DNA from: an uncultured Hyphomicrobiales bacterium
Lineage (GTDB): Bacteria; Pseudomonadota; Alphaproteobacteria; Rhizobiales; Rhizobiaceae
NCBI GenBank assembly: GCA_943914405.1
Contig: CALUBX010000137.1
Location: 1-12,048 of the forward strand
Length of the DNA: 12,048 bases
Direction of reading: 5' to 3'
This document shows positions 1-5,972 of this stretch, one piece after another. A program made the position numbers and the translations under genes. The stretch's first letter is position 1. Every line of letters begins with the position of its first letter. The notes beneath the pieces are model-generated. The model did no database searches. It was not told the origin of the DNA and saw only the letters and a list, made by a program, of their open reading frames with translations.

Positions 1-1
1 G

Positions 2-607
2 CCTCCGGGCATTGAGTTCGAGTGGACGGACCTGACCTACCAGCAGATCCTGGCCGGCAACTCCTCGGTCGTGGTCTTCCCGCTGGCCCTGCTCCTCGTC
101 TTCCTTGTTCTGGCGGCCCAGTATGAAAGCCTCACCCTGCCGCTGGCGATCATCATGATCGTGCCTATGGGCGTGCTGGCGGCGCTGACGGGCGTCTGGC
201 TGACCGGCGGCGACAACAACATCTTCACGCAGATCGGTCTGGTCGTGCTGGTGGGCTTGTCGGCAAAGAACGCCATCCTGATCGTGGAGTTCGCGCGGGA
301 GCTCGAGTTCGAAGGCCGAACGCCGGTCCAGGCTGCTATCGAAGCCAGCCGGCTTCGCCTGCGACCCATCCTGATGACCTCCATGGCCTTCATCATGGGT
401 GTCGTGCCGCTCGTCGTCTCGACCGGTGCGGGCGCTGAAATGCGGGCCGCCATGGGTGTCGCCGTCTTCTCCGGGATGATCGGGGTCACCTTCTTCGGCA
501 TCTTCATGACGCCGGTCTTCTATGTGCTGGCACGCTTACTCACCGGCAGCCGCCCCCTGCGGCAGCATGGTTCGGAGGCGGCGCCCGCTCTCTCTCCAGC
601 GGAGTAG
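2..607 (+). CDS. RND multidrug efflux pump permease, C-terminal part (5' end outside window)
   Basis: This is the last 201 residues of an inner-membrane RND permease of the HAE1 (AcrB/MexB) class, a proton-driven pump that expels drugs and amphiphiles through a periplasmic adaptor and an outer-membrane channel. The reading frame is open from base 2. Visible features are a transmembrane helix ending in LVLAAQYES, the segment IIMIVPMGVLAALTG, the hallmark GLSAKNAILIVEFA, then RLRPILMTSMAF and a last hydrophobic pair ending in TPVFYVLARLL. These correspond to the final transmembrane helices of AcrB. A short polar tail follows, and the stop codon sits just before a strong terminator. The adaptor gene and most of the permease lie upstream of the window, so substrates and the exact subfamily cannot be read. 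Assignment to the family is very secure. Confidence 0.95.
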   Translation, partial: PPGIEFEWTDLTYQQILAGNSSVVVFPLALLLVFLVLAAQYESLTLPLAIIMIVPMGVLAALTGVWLTGGDNNIFTQIGLVVLVGLSAKNAILIVEFARELEFEGRTPVQAAIEASRLRLRPILMTSMAFIMGVVPLVVSTGAGAEMRAAMGVAVFSGMIGVTFFGIFMTPVFYVLARLLTGSRPLRQHGSEAAPALSPAE

Positions 608-618
608 CTGGCCTCCAG

Positions 619-658
619 CCGGGCGGGTTCCTTTAACCAGGAACCTGCCCGGTTTTTT
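619..658 (+). terminator. Intrinsic terminator of the RND pump gene
   Basis: A 13-bp stem (CCGGGCGGGTTCC pairing with GGAACCTGCCCGG, one G-U pair) encloses an 8-base loop and is followed directly by six T residues on the plus strand. It begins 11 bases after the pump stop codon. The T run follows only the plus-strand reading, so it should end the pump transcript and not that of the convergent dehydrogenase. Confidence 0.92.
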
Positions 659-660
659 AT

Positions 661-1428
661 TCACAAGACCCCGCCGTCGACGACGAGCGTCTGCGCGCTG
701 ATTGCCGCAGCGGACGATGAGGCGAGGAACAGGCAGGGGCCGATCAGGTCTTCCGCCACCAGAACGCGCTTCAGGCACTGGCTTTCCTGCATGGCGGCGA
801 TCTTCTTTTCGTTCAGCCACAGGCGCTTCTGGCGCTCCGTGACGATCATGCCCGGCATCACGGCATTGACCCGGATATTTTCCTGCCCGAGCTTGCCCGC
901 GAGGCTTTTTGTCAGGCCGATGATCGCGGCCTTCGCCGTCGTGTAGGAGGGCATCTCGCTCATGTTGCGGACAAAGGAGATGGACGAGAAGTTGACGATC
1001 GACCCGCCGCCCGATGCTTTCAGGTAGGGCGCCGCTGCCTGGGACACGAAAAACACCTGCTTCAGGTTGATTGCCTGGCTCATGTCCCAATAGTCTTCGG
1101 AAACATCGCCGAACTCGTGGCGGTCGTCCCAGGCCGCGTTGTTGACCAGCACCGATAGCGAGCCCAACCGCTTCGCAGCGTCGTGCACTGCGTTCTGTGT
1201 CAGCGGGACGTCCCGCAGATCCGCCTTCAGGTAGATCGGGGTGTGGCGGGACGTGCGCGATAAGCGGTCAACCAGTTCCTGGCTGGGCTCGTCCGCTACG
1301 TCGATAAAGGCTGTGCGACACCCTTGGGCCGCGAAGCCTTCCACCAGGGCCGCTCCGATACCGGACCCGCCGCCGGTGATGAGAACGCCCTTGTCCTTCA
1401 GGTCACCATAGGAAATCGCCGTATCCAC
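661..1428 (-). CDS. Short-chain dehydrogenase/reductase, aldose 1-dehydrogenase (XylB-like) type
   Basis: This 255-residue protein is a classical SDR, expected to be a cytosolic NAD(P)-dependent oxidoreductase. The Rossmann motif TGGGSGIG is at residues 18-25. Asp43 at the end of the second strand favours NAD+ over NADP+. NNAA lies at 96-99, and the catalytic set is Asn121, Ser149, Tyr162 and Lys166 (YTTAK). The segments NNAAWDDRH and the TERQK...QCLKR region resemble Caulobacter D-xylose 1-dehydrogenase (XylB) and rhizobial galactose dehydrogenases as I remember them. The likely reaction is therefore oxidation of an aldose to its lactone, but no sugar lactonase, dehydratase or transporter lies nearby, so the substrate is open. 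The start is GTG with GGAGG seven bases upstream. Catalase lies 104 bp upstream on the same strand; the RND gene is convergent. Confidence 0.9.
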   Translation of the reverse strand: MDTAISYGDLKDKGVLITGGGSGIGAALVEGFAAQGCRTAFIDVADEPSQELVDRLSRTSRHTPIYLKADLRDVPLTQNAVHDAAKRLGSLSVLVNNAAWDDRHEFGDVSEDYWDMSQAINLKQVFFVSQAAAPYLKASGGGSIVNFSSISFVRNMSEMPSYTTAKAAIIGLTKSLAGKLGQENIRVNAVMPGMIVTERQKRLWLNEKKIAAMQESQCLKRVLVAEDLIGPCLFLASSSAAAISAQTLVVDGGVL

Positions 1429-1435
1429 TCGTCAT

Positions 1436-1440
1436 CCTCC
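1436..1440 (-). promoter_or_regulatory. Ribosome binding site fixing the GTG start of the SDR gene
   Basis: GGAGG on the minus strand lies seven bases before GTG at 1428. An ATG at 1435 directly abuts this site and is in another frame, so GTG is the credible start. Confidence 0.75.
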
Positions 1441-1498
1441 CTTGCAGCATCACTCGCTTTCCTAGCGTGGTTGCCGAAGGAAGGACAAGGCTGGACGG

Positions 1499-1517
1499 GC
1501 GCCCCGCTGAGGGGCGC
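1499..1517 (-). terminator. Hairpin after the catalase gene, possible weak terminator
   Basis: A perfect 7-bp GC stem (GCGCCCC/GGGGCGC) with a 5-base loop begins 16 bases beyond the catalase stop codon on the minus strand. No T run follows in either direction, so it may only pause transcription or protect the 3' end. Read-through into the SDR gene is possible. Confidence 0.35.
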
Positions 1518-1532
1518 TCATCCTTATCGGGG

Positions 1533-3263
1533 TTACTCGGCGGCCTGGCTCTGCGTCATGCCGTCATCAGGAAGCCTGCCCTGCAAGACCTCTTCCGCCG
1601 AGGCCTTGTAGTTCTTCACCGAACTTGTCCACTGGCCCCAGACGGTCGGATCGATCTTGTCGCCGTTGTTGCCGAGGTTCTGGAGGCGGCGCTGGTCCTC
1701 GTCGGTGAGGACCTGCTTCGGCAAGGGCGGCAGGTGCCGGACACTGTCGGCACCGATACCGAGCTTTTCTCCGACGCGCCGCCCGTAATCGTCATGCACC
1801 AGGAAGAAGTGCCAGACCATCCGCTCCTGGACATCGCGCTCGCACTGGCTCAAGAGGTCGCCCATGTTGAAGATCAGGTCGTCGCGTTCCCAGTCCATCA
1901 TGGTGCAGAAGCGGCCGCGGGCCTGGACGTAGTCGTTGCGGCGGTCAATGACGCTGCGGGTGAGGCGGCCATGGATCTCGGGCGCGTTGTTGGGTTCTTC
2001 CCGCCGCGCTTCATGCAAGCCGTCATGGATAGACGGTTCGAAGTTCACGTGGGGGTTCTGCCCGGGCGCAAGATCGCGTCGGAAGGACATCTGGCCACCG
2101 GAGAGGTTGGTGGAAACCTTTGCGTTCTTGGGCTGGTTGACCGGAAGCTGCAGGTAGTTGGTTCCGACGCGATAGCGCTGAGTGTCGGAATAGGAGAAGG
2201 TCCGGCCGACGAGCATCTTGTCGTCCGAAAAGTCCAGCCCATCGACCAGGACGCCGGTGCCCATGGCTATCTGCTCGTTTTCGTTGAAGAAGTCTTCGAC
2301 GTTGCGGTTGAGAGTCATGACGCCGACGTGTCGCAGCGGGAAATCCTTCTCCGGCCAGATCTTGGTGTCGTCGAGCGGATCCCAGTCCAGTTCGGGATGC
2401 TCGTGATCTTCCATAATCTGCACATACATGTCCCACTGCGGATATTCGCCCCGCTCGATCGAGGTGAACAGATCCTTGGATGCGGAGCCGAAATCCTGGC
2501 CCTGCACCTTGGCTGCTTCCTCGGCGGTCAGGCTGGCGAGCCCTGCGCGCGGGTGGAAGTGGTACTTGACGAGCACCGTGTCGCCCTCTGCGTTGACCAT
2601 CTTGTAGGTGTTGACGCCGAAGCCTTCCATGTGGCGATAGCTGGCCGGGATGCCGCGAGGGCTGAACAGATGCGTCAGCATATGCATCGATTCGGGCGTC
2701 TGGCTCATGAAATCGAAGATGCGGTTTGGCTCCTGACGGAAGGTCACCGGATCCGGCTTCAGCGAGTGGATGACGTCAGGGAACTTGATCGCGTCGCGGA
2801 TGAAGAACACCGCCAGATTGTTGCCGACGAGGTCCCAGTTGCCGTCCTCCGTGTAGAACTTCACGGCAAAGCCACGCGGGTCACGCGCGGTCTCCGAGGA
2901 ATCGCGGCCGCCGATGACGGTCGAGAAGCGGATCGCGAGCGGCGTTTTCTTGCCGGCCTGCTGGAACAGCTTGGCGCGGGTGTAGCGCGATGCCAGCTCG
3001 TCGCCGATCTTTCCCGTCGCCTCGAACTCGCCATAACAGACGAACCCGCGGGCGTGCACCACGCGTTCGGGGATTCGCTCTCGGTCGAAATGAGTGATCT
3101 TTTCGAGGAATTGGTAGTTTTCCAGCGTGGACGGGCCGCGGCTGCCGACAGTGCGCTGCGACTGGTTGTTGGTGATGGGGTGGCCCTGCCGGTTGGTGAG
3201 CGTGCGGTCTCCGGATGCCTCTGGCATTCCGCCTGGTGCGCGCGGATTTGACGTGTCGTCCAT
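1533..3263 (-). CDS. Monofunctional heme catalase
   Basis: This 576-residue catalase converts hydrogen peroxide to water and oxygen using heme. Distal-side residues are visible: His70 in ERVVHARG, after the family signature FDRERIPERVVHARG (59-73), and the Asn of VGNN near 148. The proximal heme ligand is Tyr358, with Arg354, in RTFSYSDTQRYRVG. The helical C-terminal catalase-related domain is present, followed by about 50 extra residues. It is somewhat longer than typical small-subunit enzymes (about 480-500) but lacks the flavodoxin-like domain of large-subunit ones. An upstream TTG at 3269 is only one base from the GGAGG, whereas ATG at 3263 is seven bases from it, so ATG is chosen. No signal peptide is seen, so it is likely cytosolic. 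A general-stress type promoter precedes it. Function is secure; the paralogue name is not. Confidence 0.97.
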   Translation of the reverse strand: MDDTSNPRAPGGMPEASGDRTLTNRQGHPITNNQSQRTVGSRGPSTLENYQFLEKITHFDRERIPERVVHARGFVCYGEFEATGKIGDELASRYTRAKLFQQAGKKTPLAIRFSTVIGGRDSSETARDPRGFAVKFYTEDGNWDLVGNNLAVFFIRDAIKFPDVIHSLKPDPVTFRQEPNRIFDFMSQTPESMHMLTHLFSPRGIPASYRHMEGFGVNTYKMVNAEGDTVLVKYHFHPRAGLASLTAEEAAKVQGQDFGSASKDLFTSIERGEYPQWDMYVQIMEDHEHPELDWDPLDDTKIWPEKDFPLRHVGVMTLNRNVEDFFNENEQIAMGTGVLVDGLDFSDDKMLVGRTFSYSDTQRYRVGTNYLQLPVNQPKNAKVSTNLSGGQMSFRRDLAPGQNPHVNFEPSIHDGLHEARREEPNNAPEIHGRLTRSVIDRRNDYVQARGRFCTMMDWERDDLIFNMGDLLSQCERDVQERMVWHFFLVHDDYGRRVGEKLGIGADSVRHLPPLPKQVLTDEDQRRLQNLGNNGDKIDPTVWGQWTSSVKNYKASAEEVLQGRLPDDGMTQSQAAE

Positions 3264-3270
3264 CTTCAAC

Positions 3271-3275
3271 CCTCC
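3271..3275 (-). promoter_or_regulatory. Ribosome binding site choosing ATG 3263 for catalase
   Basis: GGAGG on the minus strand is seven bases from ATG at 3263 but only one base from the alternative TTG at 3269. The spacing favours the ATG. Confidence 0.8.
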
Positions 3276-3314
3276 TGTTCGAGATTGCGGCCACGGCTAT
3301 GCGCTTGCGGACAC

Positions 3315-3333
3315 AGCCTGCGCCACACAGGCT
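3315..3333. repeat. Inverted repeat in the catalase promoter region
   Basis: AGCCTG and CAGGCT form 6-bp perfect arms separated by seven bases. The repeat spans the predicted start of the catalase transcript, just downstream of the general-stress -10 element. It could be a regulator binding site or a 5' leader hairpin; no T run follows on either strand, so it is not a good terminator. Confidence 0.35.
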
Positions 3334-3334
3334 T

Positions 3335-3359
3335 AACTAGAAGCGGTGAGTGTTGTTCC
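3335..3359 (-). promoter_or_regulatory. Candidate EcfG/RpoE2 (general stress) promoter of catalase
   Basis: On the minus strand GGAAC (3359-3355) is followed after 16 bases by AGTT (3338-3335). This fits the alphaproteobacterial general-stress pattern GGAAC, 18 bases, TT, for which the fuller consensus is GGAAC-N16/17-CGTT. The -10 element departs from consensus at its first base. The predicted transcript would start near 3328, giving a leader of about 65 bases to the catalase ATG. Confidence 0.6.
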
Positions 3360-3372
3360 CCAGGAGCGAAGA

Positions 3373-3876
3373 TTAGCGCCGTGCTTGGCGATCTGGCGTC
3401 AAGAGTTCATCGAGCGACACCGGCTGAAGATGGCGCGGATCCACCCCGACATCGAACTGCCTCGGCATCGGCTTCAGCCGACCATGCGAGTGACCATGAA
3501 GGTTGATCGACTTCTTGCCCATCCGGTTCCAGGTGCGAAATGGATAGTGGCACAGAACGAGCTGGTGTCCCGCGACCTCCAGTTCGGCGTAGTGCTGAGT
3601 GCTTGCCCAACCCTCCGCCATGACGGTGGTTGCCGCGTCATTGTTGCCGATCACGAGGTGCTTGATGCCATTCAGGCGGGCCAGGAGTTCGGGCGTGCGA
3701 TCTCGGCGCCAATAGGCGAAGTCGCCCAGATGCCAGACTTCATCCTGTGGCCCGATCCGCGCATTCCAGCGCGTGATGAGGTCGTGGTCATGCTCCTCCA
3801 TGTTCGAGAACGGGCGCCGGTCGATGCGCAGAACGCGCGGGTCGCCGAAATGGGTGTCGCTGGTGAAATAGATCAT
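3373..3876 (-). CDS. Small calcineurin-like metallophosphoesterase
   Basis: This 167-residue protein has the complete dimetal framework of calcineurin-like phosphoesterases: Asp7 and His9 in SDTHFGD, Asp52 in GDFAY, Asn78 in GNND, His110 in CHYP, and His129 and His131 in HGHSHG. It is probably a soluble phosphohydrolase or phosphodiesterase; the substrate cannot be read. The usual GNH(D/E) motif is GNND here, so Asn79 replaces the His that often acts as general acid. The track frame could open at GTG 3903, but ATG 3876 starts directly at the first beta strand (MIYFTSDTH), as is usual in short members. Neither start has a good Shine-Dalgarno. Catalase lies 109 bp downstream on the same strand, and the HAD phosphatase gene is divergent. 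Confidence 0.88.
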   Translation of the reverse strand: MIYFTSDTHFGDPRVLRIDRRPFSNMEEHDHDLITRWNARIGPQDEVWHLGDFAYWRRDRTPELLARLNGIKHLVIGNNDAATTVMAEGWASTQHYAELEVAGHQLVLCHYPFRTWNRMGKKSINLHGHSHGRLKPMPRQFDVGVDPRHLQPVSLDELLTPDRQARR

Positions 3877-3933
3877 CGGGTCTCGAACTGATTTGCGTCT
3901 CACTCCGGAAGACGATAGTCGATGGAAGGTTCC

Positions 3934-3948
3934 GGCGCGGGTCGCGCC
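3934..3948. repeat. Short GC palindrome in the phosphoesterase/HAD divergent gap
   Basis: GGCGCG and CGCGCC are perfect 6-bp arms with a 3-base centre. The element sits between the two divergent start codons, where an operator for either gene could lie. In DNA this GC-rich it may be chance. Confidence 0.25.
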
Positions 3949-3968
3949 AGCTGCGAAAGGCCATATCC

Positions 3969-4649
3969 ATGGATCACTCTGCCTCGTCCGCCATCGTCCT
4001 TCCCTCCAAGAGCTACGGCGCTTTTCTGTTCGACATGGACGGGACCATTCTCAATTCGACTGCCGCTGCCGAACGCGTCTGGGGCCGCTGGGCCGCACGG
4101 ATGGGGTTGGATGTGGAAGCCTTTCTGCCGACCATGCACGGCAAGCGCGGCATCGACACTATCAGCGCCCTCAATCTTCCCGGCGTCGATCCGGCGGCCG
4201 AGGCAGACGAGATTCTGCGGGGCGAAATCGAGGACGTGGACGGTGTGGTTGCCATCCCCGGAGCGGTGGAATTCCTGGCGGCGCTGCCGCCCGAGCGCTG
4301 GGCGATCGTCACCTCGTCACCCATCGAACTCGCCAAGCGCCGCCTGGAGGCTGCCGGCATAGCGCCGCCGCGATTCATGGTCACCGCGGAGGATGTGACC
4401 ATCGGAAAGCCCAATCCGCAGGGTTACATTCTCGGATCGGAGCGGATTGGCGTCAGCCCCTCCCAGGCTCTGGTGTTCGAAGACGTGCTCGCCGGCATAC
4501 AGGCGGGAGAAGCGGCGGGCGCAGACGTGATGGTCATCAGTGCCACCCATAGCCGGCCGATCGACACCCGGCATCCAAGCATTCCGGGCTATGTGGACGT
4601 GGTTCCGCAGGTGGTGGACGGGGGCCTCTTGGCCATCCGGCCCAGATAA
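3969..4649 (+). CDS. HAD-superfamily sugar-phosphatase-like hydrolase
   Basis: This 226-residue protein is a HAD hydrolase of the beta-phosphoglucomutase/phosphatase branch with an alpha-helical cap. Motif I is FDMDGT, with nucleophile Asp22 and general acid/base Asp24. Motif II is the Thr of IVTSS, motif III the Lys of GKPNPQGY, and motif IV the acidic pair of VFEDVLAGIQAG. The combination resembles glycerol-3-phosphatase and 2-deoxyglucose-6-phosphatase type enzymes (E. coli YfbT/HxpA relatives), so a small phosphorylated sugar or polyol is a likely substrate. A mutase role is less likely but not excluded. The ATG has GAAAGG eight bases upstream. The protein looks cytosolic. The methyltransferase gene follows after 138 bp, and the phosphoesterase gene is divergent. 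Confidence 0.92.
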   Translation: MDHSASSAIVLPSKSYGAFLFDMDGTILNSTAAAERVWGRWAARMGLDVEAFLPTMHGKRGIDTISALNLPGVDPAAEADEILRGEIEDVDGVVAIPGAVEFLAALPPERWAIVTSSPIELAKRRLEAAGIAPPRFMVTAEDVTIGKPNPQGYILGSERIGVSPSQALVFEDVLAGIQAGEAAGADVMVISATHSRPIDTRHPSIPGYVDVVPQVVDGGLLAIRPR

Positions 4650-4671
4650 GGCACTCTGCGGCCCGAAGGCT

Positions 4672-4690
4672 GCCGAAGATTCGGCGCTTT
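4672..4690 (+). terminator. Weak hairpin after the HAD gene
   Basis: GCCGA and TCGGC pair around AGAT, the central bases being able to extend the stem, and GCTTT follows. It lies about 20 bases after the HAD stop codon. The T run is only three bases, so at best it is a weak terminator. Confidence 0.3.
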
Positions 4691-4776
4691 CCGCATCGAT
4701 CTTGAGTTTTCGTATGTGCCTTTGCAGATGCCCGCTTGCATTGCCAAAGGGAAGCTGCCGGTACTGAAGTCCGGAT

Positions 4777-4780
4777 GGAG
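4777..4780 (+). promoter_or_regulatory. Ribosome binding site choosing ATG 4788 for the methyltransferase
   Basis: GGAG lies seven bases before ATG 4788. The same frame could open at GTG 4716, but that codon has no comparable site and would add 24 residues unlike the family, so ATG 4788 is preferred. Confidence 0.7.
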
Positions 4781-4787
4781 ACAGATA

Positions 4788-5450
4788 ATGCGGTGGAACC
4801 TGCTCACCCGTTGTGGAATTCACAAATCGCCTGCCGAAGTCACACCGGAAGGCGAGAGCGTCGCGATCCGCGAACCGGCGGCCGTGCTGGACTTCCTCCG
4901 CTTCTTCCGGTCCTGGGTCAGCGATCCGCTGCGCGTGGCAGCCGTTGCCCCGTCGGGCGACTCGCTTGCACGCCTCATCACCAGCGAGATCACCGCGCTC
5001 GACGGGCCGGTGGTGGAGCTGGGGCCGGGGACCGGCGTCTTCACCCGCGCGCTTCTTGCCCGGGGCGTTCCGGAGGACGACCTGACCCTGATCGAATTCG
5101 GCGCTGAATTTCTGCCCGGCCTTCGTCGTCGCTTTCCTTCTGCCCGTATTCTGCAGATGGATGCCGCGCTGCTTGGAGAAACTAATATTTTCGACGGCGC
5201 TGACGCGGGAGCGGTGGTAAGCGGACTGCCGCTGCTGTCCATGTCTCCGCGCAAGCAGGAGGCGATCCTTAGCGGTGTGTTCAGCGTTCTGCGGACGGGC
5301 GGTGCCTTGTATCAGTTCACCTATGGTCCGCGCTGCCCGGTTCCGAAGGTCATTCTGGAGCGTCTGGGCCTCGAAGCCGAGCATATCGGCAAGACGGTCC
5401 GGAACCTGCCGCCGGCCGCCGTCTACCGGATCGTGCGCCGGAACGACTAG
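4788..5450 (+). CDS. SAM-dependent methyltransferase, PmtA-like phospholipid N-methyltransferase
   Basis: This 220-residue protein is a class I methyltransferase. The S-adenosylmethionine motif I is VVELGPGTGVF at residues 75-85. Before it, residues 36-63 (FLRFFRSWVSDP, then VAAVAPSGDSLARL) match the amphipathic N-terminal segment of rhizobial PmtA-type enzymes, which methylate phosphatidylethanolamine toward phosphatidylcholine. Later motifs are IEFGAEFLPGL, the segment GAVVSGLPLLSM and a Tyr/Phe-rich strand QFTYGPRCP. No membrane helix is present, which fits a soluble enzyme that binds the membrane surface. rRNA adenine dimethylases share motif I but not the flanking pattern. Substrate choice between phosphatidylethanolamine and another amino-lipid is uncertain. 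The stop lies two bases from that of the convergent YqaA-like gene. Confidence 0.82.
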   Translation: MRWNLLTRCGIHKSPAEVTPEGESVAIREPAAVLDFLRFFRSWVSDPLRVAAVAPSGDSLARLITSEITALDGPVVELGPGTGVFTRALLARGVPEDDLTLIEFGAEFLPGLRRRFPSARILQMDAALLGETNIFDGADAGAVVSGLPLLSMSPRKQEAILSGVFSVLRTGGALYQFTYGPRCPVPKVILERLGLEAEHIGKTVRNLPPAAVYRIVRRND

Positions 5451-5452
5451 TT

Positions 5453-5893
5453 TTACCCGGTCAAGCCGAGGGTCGCGGCGGCCACAAGCGCATAGCGTAG
5501 AGCCTTGCCGATAAAGACCAGGGCGAGGAAGGTCGGAAGCGGTTCCCGAAGAACGCCGGCGACAACAGTCAGGGCATCGCCCGCGACCGGCAGCCAACTG
5601 AGCAGCAGCGACCATTTCCCATATTTTCGGTACCAGGCCTGTGCGCGGTCAAGCTTGTCCGGCGTCAGTGGAAACCAGCGGCTGGTGCGGTAGCGCTCGA
5701 CGCCGCGACCGAGAAGCCAGTTGACCGCTGCCCCGAGCGAATTCCCCACTGAAGCTGTGAGCAGGAGCGCCACCAGAGAATAGCGCTCCGATAGGATGAG
5801 CCCGACGAGAATGGCCTCTGACTGCATCGGGAATATCGTTGCCGCGATGAAGGCGGAGCCAAACAATCCCGCATAGGCGGCAAGATCGATCAT
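5453..5893 (-). CDS. YqaA-family (DedA/VTT-related) inner-membrane protein
   Basis: This 146-residue protein resembles E. coli YqaA, a small relative of DedA/SNARE-associated membrane proteins. It opens with a hydrophobic segment (residues 6-22, FPMQSEAILVGL following). A helix then carries the conserved glycines of LTASVGNSLGAAVNWLLGRG. A polar stretch with RSWFPLTP-like sequence and KLDRAQAWYRKYGKWSLLLSWLPVAGD follows, and the protein ends in two hydrophobic segments with GKALRYALVAAATLG. The arginine and glycine-rich re-entrant pattern is typical of the family, some of whose larger members move lipids or maintain membrane potential; the role of YqaA itself is unknown. ATG 5893 has no clear Shine-Dalgarno. 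SecDF lies 79 bp upstream with a terminator-like hairpin between them, so co-transcription is doubtful. Confidence 0.87.
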   Translation of the reverse strand: MIDLAAYAGLFGSAFIAATIFPMQSEAILVGLILSERYSLVALLLTASVGNSLGAAVNWLLGRGVERYRTSRWFPLTPDKLDRAQAWYRKYGKWSLLLSWLPVAGDALTVVAGVLREPLPTFLALVFIGKALRYALVAAATLGLTG

Positions 5894-5912
5894 CGGATGC
5901 AGCCCGAGTGTC

Positions 5913-5949
5913 CAAAAGCAGTCGAGGGGCGAAACAATGCCGCCCCTCG
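5913..5949 (-). terminator. Hairpin terminator after secDF
   Basis: Arms CGAGGGGCG and CGCCCCTCG form a perfect 9-bp stem with a 9-base loop, 23 bases beyond the secDF stop codon. On the minus strand the stem is followed by ACTGC and then TTTT. The T run is short and displaced, so termination may be partial. Confidence 0.6.
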
Positions 5950-5972
5950 GTTAGGTCCAGGCGCTCTTGACC

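Noticed and set aside
1467..3251. 594-codon open frame on the plus strand opposite catalase
   Set aside because: It is the antisense shadow of a clear catalase gene in GC-rich DNA; its translation shows no domain or sensible start.
3909..3933. GGAAC-N16-TCTT on the minus strand upstream of the phosphoesterase
   Set aside because: It fits only the loose GGAAC-N18-TT pattern; the -10 lacks the G of GTT, so it is too weak to list as a promoter.
3893..4552. 219-codon plus-strand frame overlapping the HAD phosphatase
   Set aside because: It is another frame of the same DNA; the HAD motifs and the Shine-Dalgarno support the frame opening at 3969.
4317..5615. 432-codon minus-strand frame across the HAD and methyltransferase genes
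   Set aside because: It overlaps the ends of three genes with clear family motifs and has an Arg-rich, motif-free translation.
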